Notes under the pieces: model-generated
Database searches by the model: none
Told to the model about the DNA's origin: nothing
What the model saw: only the letters and a program-made list of their open reading frames with translations
Assembly: GCA_009908505.1 (NCBI GenBank)
Contig: JAAAPD010000003.1
Span: forward strand, 124,001 to 188,000
Length of the DNA: 64,000 nt
DNA from: Alphaproteobacteria bacterium
Lineage (GTDB): Bacteria; Pseudomonadota; Alphaproteobacteria; Rhodobacterales; Rhodobacteraceae
Reading direction: 5' to 3'
In this document: positions 57,117-64,000 of the stretch, piece after piece
Layout of the letters: every line of letters starts with the position of its first letter
Position numbering within the stretch: the stretch's first letter is position 1
Position numbers and translations under genes: made by a program

Positions 57117-58042
57117 TTCTTCGCCTCATCCTCGTCGTCGCCCAAAAGCTCGTCGGTGGCGGCGTCGAATTCCTCGTCGGCCTCATCGGCCTCGTTGGCC
57201 TCGTCCTCGTCGTCTTCGAACCACAGCCCCTCGGCGCGCAGGCGTTCCTCGCGCTTGCGCTCGACCCGGGCGACCAGGTGGATCGAGATCTCGTAAAGGC
57301 CATAGACCACGACGAACAGGATCGCCTGGGTGATGACATCCGGCGGCGTCACCAGTGCGGCCAAGACCAGGATGCCGACAACGGCATATTTGCGCACGGT
57401 ACGCAGGCCCGGCGCGCTGACCAGGCCGGCCTTGCCCATCAGGGTCAGCAGAACCGGCAATTGGAAGCAAAGACCGAAGGCCACGATGAACTTGATCGTC
57501 AGGTTAAGATATTCTTGGGCCGACCCCTGGAAAACAACGGACAGGCCCTGTTCGACCTCTTCGCCGACGACGGCCTCGCCCTCGGCGCCGAATTGCTGGA
57601 AGCCCAGGAAGAAATCATAGGCCAACGGCGTCACAACGTAGAAGGCAAAGGACGCGCCCAGGAAGAACATGAAGGGCGAGGCGACCAGAAAGGGCAGGAA
57701 GGCGCCCTTTTCCGACTTGTAAAGGCCCGGCGCCACGAAGCGCCACATCTGGTGGGCGATGGCCGGGAAGGCCAGGATGAAGCCGCCCAGCAACGACACC
57801 TTGATCGCCACGAAGAAGCCCTCTTGCGGCGAGATGAAGATCAGGTCGCAATCCTGGCCGCGCTGGTCCAGCACCTGGCACAGGGGATCGGTCAGGAAGT
57901 TGAAGATCGGCGTGGCCACGGTGAAACAGATCACCATCCCGATCAGGAAGGCGATGACCGATCGGATCAGCCGGGTCCGCAATTCCGTCAGATGCTCGAT
58001 CAGCGGGGCCGCGCTGTCCTCGATCTCGTCCTGGGTGCTCAT
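57113..58042 (-). CDS. tatC: Twin-arginine translocase subunit TatC
   Basis: TatC is the receptor for twin-arginine signal peptides. The 309-residue protein has six membrane helices, the N-terminal PLIEHLTELRTRLIRS with the conserved Glu, and FLASP-like LVASPFMFFLG. An acidic tail (EDDEDEANEADEADEE) of about 45 residues is added at the C-terminus, as in other Rhodobacteraceae. It overlaps tatB upstream by four bases. Confidence 0.95.
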   Translation of the reverse strand: MSTQDEIEDSAAPLIEHLTELRTRLIRSVIAFLIGMVICFTVATPIFNFLTDPLCQVLDQRGQDCDLIFISPQEGFFVAIKVSLLGGFILAFPAIAHQMWRFVAPGLYKSEKGAFLPFLVASPFMFFLGASFAFYVVTPLAYDFFLGFQQFGAEGEAVVGEEVEQGLSVVFQGSAQEYLNLTIKFIVAFGLCFQLPVLLTLMGKAGLVSAPGLRTVRKYAVVGILVLAALVTPPDVITQAILFVVVYGLYEISIHLVARVERKREERLRAEGLWFEDDEDEANEADEADEEFDAATDELLGDDEDEAKK

Positions 58043-58500
58043 GCACTGTCCTTCGTGGATTTGGCCGGGGTGTCGGACGCGGGCTCGCCACTCTTTTCCG
58101 CTTCGGATGCCGCTGTGTCGGCCTCGGCGGCCTCGCGGGCCATGCGCTCTTCGGCCACGCGGGCGGCATTTTCGCGGATCTTCTCGGCAGCCTCCTTGCG
58201 CTCTTTGGACAGGCGCTCGGTCTCGCCGCCGGGCTTCATGGCGGACTTGGCCGTATCCTTGACCGCGTCGCTTGCGGTCTTGGCCGGGTTGGCGGCCGCG
58301 CGAATGGTCTTGTCGATATCACGCACGCCCGATTCATCGGCGGCCGCGTTCATGGCCGAGGAAAACTCGCGCGCCATCCGCCGCATCTTGCCGGTGAAGC
58401 GCCCAAAGGCGCGAAACAGGCCCGGCAGATCCTTGGGGCCGACCACGATCAGCGCCACGATTCCGATTACCAGAAGCTCGGTCCAGCCAATATCAGGCAT
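58039..58500 (-). CDS. tatB: Twin-arginine translocase subunit TatB
   Basis: The 153-residue protein starts MPDIGWTELLVIGIVALIVVGPKDLPGLFR, shortened here, the TatB helix with conserved Glu8 and GPKDLP hinge. An amphipathic helix and a long charged, Ala/Glu-rich coiled region follow (about 95-153). It works with TatC in signal recognition. It is the middle gene of tatABC. Confidence 0.93.
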   Translation of the reverse strand: MPDIGWTELLVIGIVALIVVGPKDLPGLFRAFGRFTGKMRRMAREFSSAMNAAADESGVRDIDKTIRAAANPAKTASDAVKDTAKSAMKPGGETERLSKERKEAAEKIRENAARVAEERMAREAAEADTAASEAEKSGEPASDTPAKSTKDSA

Positions 58501-58514
58501 GTCGGTTCAGCCGT

Positions 58515-58733
58515 TCAGGCTTTGGTGTCTTCGTCTTCGGGGGTGACATCCTTGGTCGCCTCGTCAGACATCTGTTCATCCAGCTCTTTCTTGCCGTCAT
58601 CCACGCCCTTCTTGAAGGCGGTGATGCCCTTGCCGACCTCGCCCATCAGGGACGAGATCTTGCCGCGCCCGAAAAGCACCAGCACCACGACGGCGATCAG
58701 AAGCAGGCCGGGAAGGCCGATATTGTTGAGCAT
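58515..58733 (-). CDS. tatA: Twin-arginine translocase subunit TatA
   Basis: The 72-residue pore subunit has a membrane helix ([17 protein letters not shown]) and the [23 protein letters not shown] amphipathic helix, split by the conserved Phe-Gly hinge, then an acidic tail. ATG 58733 has a GGAGAG site and is preferred to a longer frame. It is the first gene of the minus-strand tat operon, divergent from a WYL regulator. Confidence 0.94.
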   Translation of the reverse strand: MLNNIGLPGLLLIAVVVLVLFGRGKISSLMGEVGKGITAFKKGVDDGKKELDEQMSDEATKDVTPEDEDTKA

Positions 58734-58930
58734 GTGTTCTCTCCGCTCTTGCGGGTCCGGGTGACCCGTCTTGTTGAATACCAAGGCCGAGGATTAGGCC
58801 CATCACGCGGCCGGGGAAAGTCACAATTTCCCGCTCGGGGGCAATAAAAGCAGGGGTTTGCCGTTTTTCGTGCCATAAACTTGTCAACTGACCAAAAAAT
58901 GTCAAAACTGGCGCGACCTAAGGGGGAAAG

Positions 58931-59575
58931 ATGCGCCGAGCCGACCGATTGATGACCCTGATTCGCCTGCTGCGCGGCGGCACAATGCACAAGGCGGGCG
59001 ACCTGGCCCGGGCAACCGGCGTGTCCTTGCGCACCATCTATCGCGACATGGAAACGCTGGCCGCCTCGGGCGTGCCGATCGAGGGCGAACGCGGCATCGG
59101 CTACCGGGTCACGGCGGCGATCACCCTGCCCCCGCTGAACCTGACCAACGACGAGCTCGAGGCGCTGCATGTGGGGCTTGCCGCCATGGGCCAGGCCGAA
59201 GACCCGGACCTGTCGCGCGCCGCCCGGTCGCTGGCGGCCAAGCTGGACGCGGTCCTGCCCGAGGACCGCCCCGCCCGCCACAGCGCCCTGGCCGTCTATC
59301 CCTTTGCCGATGCCGCGCGCGGTTTCCAGCACCTGCCCCGCATCCGCCAGGCGATCCGCGCTCAGCAGAAACTGGAGCTGACCCATGACGGGCACAGCCG
59401 CACGGTCCGCCCGCTGGCGCTGGACTACTGGGGACGGCTCTGGACGGTCGTGGTCTGGTGCGAAAAGGCGCGCGGCTTCGATGAGTTGCGCGTGGACCGG
59501 ATCAGCGCGCTCCGTGTCCTGCCCAGCCTGTTCGTCGAGGAAGAGGGCAAGCGCCTGTCCGACTACCGGTCCTAG
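58931..59575 (+). CDS. YafY-like HTH/WYL-domain transcription regulator
   Basis: The 214-residue protein has a DeoR-type winged helix at 1-60 (ADLARATGVSLRTIYRDMETL in shortened form) and a C-terminal WYL domain (RTVRPLALDYWGRLWTVVVWC, where the W-Y-L core is ALDYWG). WYL regulators often respond to nucleic acid or stress ligands; the target genes are unknown. A GGGGG site precedes the ATG. Two TGTCAA direct repeats 18 bases apart (58882 and 58900) lie in its leader and might be an autoregulatory site. Confidence 0.87.
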   Translation: MRRADRLMTLIRLLRGGTMHKAGDLARATGVSLRTIYRDMETLAASGVPIEGERGIGYRVTAAITLPPLNLTNDELEALHVGLAAMGQAEDPDLSRAARSLAAKLDAVLPEDRPARHSALAVYPFADAARGFQHLPRIRQAIRAQQKLELTHDGHSRTVRPLALDYWGRLWTVVVWCEKARGFDELRVDRISALRVLPSLFVEEEGKRLSDYRS

Positions 59576-59582
59576 CGCCGGC

Positions 59583-59624
59583 AAAACAACCGGCCCGGGC
59601 CGCAAACCCGGCCGTCATACGGCC
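59583..59624 (-). terminator. Tandem hairpins after the ABC ATPase gene
   Basis: Immediately after the minus-strand stop, GGCCGT and ACGGCC (59610-59624) form a 6-bp stem with a three-base loop. A second GC-rich arm pair (CCGGG/CCCGG) is followed by GGTTGTTTTG on the minus strand. The T content is modest, so it is a plausible terminator between two convergent genes. Confidence 0.4.
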
Positions 59625-60710
59625 CTAGCCCGCGTGCGGAAAGACGAAACAGCGATCCCGGCGAATCATCAGCCAAAGGGCCGTGCCCGGCTTGGGCAGG
59701 AACACCGACGGCACCGCAGCCTTCAGGACCGAGCCGTCATAGTCCATCCGGAATTCCACCAGGCTCTCCGAGCCCATGAACCGCGCCCGCTCGACCACGC
59801 CGCGCGCCGGGGTGCCGTCCTGGGCGGTCGGGTTGGGGCCGCGCCCGTCGCGGTCGAAGTCGATCTTCAGGTGCTGGGGCCGGATGACAATATCCAGTTC
59901 GGTGCCGTCTGGCGTGCCGGGCGCCAGGAACTGACCGAAGGCGGTTTCGGTCAGCGCATTGCGCACCGTGCCCCGGATCACGTTGATATCGCTGAAAAAG
60001 GCCGCGGCCTCTTTGTCGGCGGGGGCGTTGTAGACATTGTAGGGCGCGCCGCGCTGCACGATGTGCCCGTCGCGCATCAGCGCGATCTCGTCGGCCATGC
60101 GCATCGCCTCGGCCGGCTCATGCGTGACCAGAAGCACCGCCGCCCCGGCCTCTTTCAGCAGGTCCAGGGTTTCGTCGCGGATGCCGTCGCGCAGACGGTT
60201 GTCCAGCCCGCTGAACGGTTCGTCCATCAGCATGATCGAAGGTTTCGGCGCCAGCGCCCGGGCCAGCGCCACGCGCTGTTGTTCGCCGCCCGACAGCTCG
60301 TGCGGGTAATTGTCGGCATAGGCCAGCATCCCGACCTTATCCAGCTGCGCCTCGGCCTGTTGCCGCAGCACGCCGCGCGGGCCGCGCAGGCCGAAGGCCA
60401 CGTTCTGCGCCACGCTCAGATGCGGAAACAGGGCGAAATCCTGGAACATCAAACCGATGCCGCGCCCTTCGGGCGGAATGCGATGAACGGTATCGCACAG
60501 CAGCTTGCCATCGGCCCAGATCTCGCCGCGGTCCTGCATCTCGATCCCAGCGATCATCCGCAGCGTCGTGGACTTGCCACAGCCCGATGGCCCCAGCAGG
60601 CAGGTCACCTGCCCCGGCTGCACCGCAAGCGACACGTCATCGACCACGCGCCGCCCCTGGTAGGACTTCACGAGCGACTTGATCTCCAGCCTCGGGGTCA
60701 GCGATGCCAC
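59625..60710 (-). CDS. ABC transporter ATP-binding protein, FbpC/PotA type
   Basis: The 361-residue ATPase has Walker A GPSGCGKST, Q-loop LMFQDFALFPHLSV, signature LSGGEQQRVALARA, Walker B IMLMDEPFSGLD and H-loop VTHEPAEA. A C-terminal TOBE-like regulatory domain follows. This pattern fits ferric-iron or polyamine importers. No permease or binding-protein genes lie beside it, so it is an orphan ATPase. The substrate cannot be decided from this subunit. Confidence 0.88.
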   Translation of the reverse strand: MASLTPRLEIKSLVKSYQGRRVVDDVSLAVQPGQVTCLLGPSGCGKSTTLRMIAGIEMQDRGEIWADGKLLCDTVHRIPPEGRGIGLMFQDFALFPHLSVAQNVAFGLRGPRGVLRQQAEAQLDKVGMLAYADNYPHELSGGEQQRVALARALAPKPSIMLMDEPFSGLDNRLRDGIRDETLDLLKEAGAAVLLVTHEPAEAMRMADEIALMRDGHIVQRGAPYNVYNAPADKEAAAFFSDINVIRGTVRNALTETAFGQFLAPGTPDGTELDIVIRPQHLKIDFDRDGRGPNPTAQDGTPARGVVERARFMGSESLVEFRMDYDGSVLKAAVPSVFLPKPGTALWLMIRRDRCFVFPHAG

Positions 60711-60783
60711 CTGCGCCTCATTCTCCGACCGAAAAAATCGGGTATCCGGGCGCAGATAGCAACCCGCGTCCCCGGGAACAAGG

Positions 60784-61563
60784 TCAAAGCGTGGCGTTCA
60801 CCGCGCCGCCATCGAGCAGAATGTTCTGGCCGACGATGAACCCGGCCTTGTCGGAACACAGAAAGGCGCACATGGCCCCGAATTCCTGCGCCGTGCCATA
60901 GCGGCGGGCGGGAATCGTGGCCTGACGCTGGGCCCGGGCCTCGTCCATGGAAATGCCCTGGCTTTCGCTGACCCCCTTGTCCAGGCTGTCGGCCCGGTCG
61001 GTGGCGTGGATGCCGGGCAGAAGGTTGTTGATGGTGACGCCATGGGGCGCCACCTGCCGCGACGTTCCCGCCACGTAGCCCGTAAGCCCCGCGCGCGCCG
61101 AATTGGACAGCCCCAGCACCGGGATCGGCGATTTCACCGATTGAGAGGTGATGTTCACCACCCGGCCCCAGCCGCGTTCCATCATCCCCGGCAACAGCGC
61201 CTTCATCAGCGCGATCGGGGTCAGCATGTTGGCATCCAGCGCGGCGATGAAATCGTCTCGGTCCCAATCCGTCCACATGCCGGGCGGCGGGCCACCGGCA
61301 TTCGTCACAAGGATATCAATGCCCTGGGCTGCCTCGATCACCTGCGCCTGGCCCTCTTGCGTGGTGACATCGGCCTCGACGGTCATCACCTCGACCCCGT
61401 GTGCCGCGCGAATCTCGGCCGCCGTTGCATCCAGCGCCTCGGCGCCGCGGGCATTGAGGATCAGATCGACCCCTTCCGCCGCCAGCGCCTCGGCACAGCC
61501 GCGCCCCAGCCCCTTGGACGAGGCGCAGACCAGCGCCCGCTTGCCCTTGATCCCGTACTCCAT
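60784..61563 (-). CDS. SDR-family protein with altered catalytic motif
   Basis: The 259-residue Rossmann protein has the cofactor motif ASSKGLGRGCAEALA and the NAG motif in LVTNAGGPP. Where classical SDRs have YxxxK, it reads LSNSARAGLTGY, so the Tyr is Asn and the Lys is Arg. This variant occurs in a recognised SDR subgroup often annotated as 3-oxoacyl-ACP reductase. With the general acid lost, the reaction must differ or be absent. It is divergent from the Hint-domain gene. Confidence 0.85.
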   Translation of the reverse strand: MEYGIKGKRALVCASSKGLGRGCAEALAAEGVDLILNARGAEALDATAAEIRAAHGVEVMTVEADVTTQEGQAQVIEAAQGIDILVTNAGGPPPGMWTDWDRDDFIAALDANMLTPIALMKALLPGMMERGWGRVVNITSQSVKSPIPVLGLSNSARAGLTGYVAGTSRQVAPHGVTINNLLPGIHATDRADSLDKGVSESQGISMDEARAQRQATIPARRYGTAQEFGAMCAFLCSDKAGFIVGQNILLDGGAVNATL

Positions 61564-61621
61564 CGCAATTCTCCCTTCTCGATGTGTCGCCGGTCACAAT
61601 CGCCCCGGATCGGGCGGATCG

Positions 61622-61651
61622 TTGACCAGCTTTCGCCCCAATCCTTATGTA
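61622..61651 (+). promoter_or_regulatory. Candidate promoter for the Hint-domain gene
   Basis: TTGACC (61622-61627, five of six consensus bases) and TATGTA (61646-61651) are 18 bases apart and lie about 40 bases before the start codon, in the divergent region with the SDR gene. Confidence 0.45.
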
Positions 61652-61691
61652 GTGTCGATGAAATTCACCAGAACCATGTTATCGAGGCTTC

Positions 61692-62699
61692 ATGTCCACA
61701 CGCGCCAGCCACACGATTCCGGCCTTTCCCTGTGAAAGCTTCCGCGTGAGCTATGGCGTGGCCGAGGGCGACCCGGTCTCCTTCATGGAAGAACTGGTGA
61801 TGGACGATATCTACCAGCTGTCGAAATCCGCGCGGCGGGTTTCGCTGGCCTATCGACCGGACCCGGACAACCAGTGCTTCCGGATCGAGGACGGGTCCGA
61901 GGCGGGCGGTGTCGGCAACGCGCTCTACCTTGATTGCTGCCTGACCTTCATGGCCAGCGACGGCACTACGCTCGAAGCCATCGTGCTGGTCGAGGTCGAG
62001 GATGGCGACGCGGCCGACATCTACCTGCTACCCTTGGCCACGTTGAATGCCGAAAGCGATTACCGCCTCGTTGGCGCCGATCGCGCCGTCGCCCAGGCCA
62101 AGTTCGGCGAGGTCGCCTTTTGCAGCTTTGCCCGGGGCACCCACATCACGCTTGCCTCGGGCGCTCAGGTGCCCATCGAGGCCCTCAAGGTCGGTGACAA
62201 GGTCCTGACCCGCGACAGCGGCCCGCAAGAGGTGCGCTGGATCGGCCAGACGACCTTGCGCGCGGTGGGCGATTTCGCCCCGGTGGTTATTCGTGAAGGG
62301 GCGCTCTTCAACACCCGCGACCTGCTCTTGTCACCCGAACACCGTTTGTTCATCTACCAACGCCGGGACGATTTCGGCGTGGGCCGGGCCGAGGTTCTGG
62401 TCAAGGTGCGGCACCTGATCAACGGTGAAACCGTCTATCAGCGCGATGGCGGATTCGTGGATTACTTTCAGCTGCTGTTCGACGACCACCAGATCATCTA
62501 TGCTGAAGGCATCGCCGCCGAGACACTTCTGGTCGACAGCCGCACCCGCGCCGCCCTGCCCGGCGACCTGGCCGCGCGCCTTGGCGACAACCCGCCCGGC
62601 CACGCGGCCCGGCCGCACCTGGATTTCGAAGTCCAGGAGGACGTTGTCGGCACCCCGGACGCCGTGGACAGGCTCAGGCGCGCCTCGTCGTCGAGCTAA
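61692..62699 (+). CDS. Hint-domain protein
   Basis: The 335-residue protein has an N-terminal region of about 140 residues with no recognised fold, then a Hint (hedgehog/intein-like) domain: CSFARGTHITLASGAQVPIE, GDKVLTRDSGPQEVRWIG and LLLSPEHRLFIY, ending DYFQLLFDDHQIIYAEGI. Such proteins are numerous in Rhodobacterales, often with RTX repeats. None are present here, and no signal peptide is visible. The Cys at the would-be splice junction is kept, so self-cleavage is possible but unproven. Confidence 0.85.
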   Translation: MSTRASHTIPAFPCESFRVSYGVAEGDPVSFMEELVMDDIYQLSKSARRVSLAYRPDPDNQCFRIEDGSEAGGVGNALYLDCCLTFMASDGTTLEAIVLVEVEDGDAADIYLLPLATLNAESDYRLVGADRAVAQAKFGEVAFCSFARGTHITLASGAQVPIEALKVGDKVLTRDSGPQEVRWIGQTTLRAVGDFAPVVIREGALFNTRDLLLSPEHRLFIYQRRDDFGVGRAEVLVKVRHLINGETVYQRDGGFVDYFQLLFDDHQIIYAEGIAAETLLVDSRTRAALPGDLAARLGDNPPGHAARPHLDFEVQEDVVGTPDAVDRLRRASSSS

Positions 62700-62735
62700 G
62701 TTGCCCTTTGCCGCGCCGCGGGCTATGGGGGCGCC

Positions 62736-64000
<1,265 letters not shown>

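Overview
The window is a gene-dense, GC-rich chromosomal segment of an alphaproteobacterium. The gene families and order point to the Rhodobacteraceae (Roseobacter group): a BioY transporter, a Rhodobacterales-type DUF6314 protein, a LuxI/LuxR locus beside purB, ccmABCDG next to secDF/yajC, the order yfgM-bamB-der, dnaB-alr, radA-cvpA-purF, surE-pcm-nlpD facing tatABC, and a Hint-domain protein. Placement rests on protein features and gene order only. About 62 protein genes are supported, including one partial gene at each end and one frameshifted gene. I see no rRNA, tRNA, CRISPR array, insertion sequence or phage gene. No gap between genes exceeds 300 bases; the longest is 47312-47595.

Layout. 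1-8.1 kb: the tail of an M24 metallohydrolase, an alpha/beta-hydrolase-OsmC fusion, bioY, purB, a quorum-sensing locus (luxI, luxR and a divergent LuxR-like gene without a DNA-binding domain), a divergent fliG homologue and a DUF1223 protein. 8.3-13.4 kb: aconitase, a dimethylarginine hydrolase-like enzyme and a phosphomannomutase. 13.4-20.3 kb, minus strand: yajC, a fused secDF, a frameshifted TSUP permease, a Mth938-like protein and ccmABCDG for cytochrome c maturation. 20.5-27.3 kb: serS, a DUF2235 protein, a TspO-like protein and the yfgM-bamB-der group. 27.5-32.7 kb: an RND efflux adaptor and permease behind a TetR-like operator. 32.9-38.2 kb: an ArsR regulator overlapping a haloacetate-dehalogenase-like hydrolase, an Atm1-type ABC exporter and a MoxR/VWA pair. 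38.3-47.3 kb: glutaryl-CoA dehydrogenase, pyrC, pyrE, dnaB, alr and mlaEF. 47.6-52.8 kb: membrane proteins, radA, cvpA and purF. 52.8-64 kb: surE-pcm-nlpD, tatABC, a WYL regulator, an orphan ferric/spermidine-type ABC ATPase, two SDR proteins, a Hint protein and the start of prfC.

Most genes are housekeeping, and many are translationally coupled through ATGA or TGATG overlaps (ccm genes, RND pair, alr-mlaE-mlaF, MoxR/VWA, surE-pcm, tatC-DUF815). The least ordinary region is the quorum-sensing locus at 4.2-6.3 kb. It combines an AHL synthase whose Shine-Dalgarno sequence lies in the 3' arm of a perfect 8-bp hairpin, its LuxR receptor, and a divergently transcribed ligand-binding-only LuxR paralogue. 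Together these suggest control of signal production at both the RNA and the protein level. Other points worth checking are the ArsR/dehalogenase-like pair with altered halide-site residues, the RND operon with an operator but no linked repressor, the SecD-SecF fusion, and the single-base frameshift in the TSUP gene.
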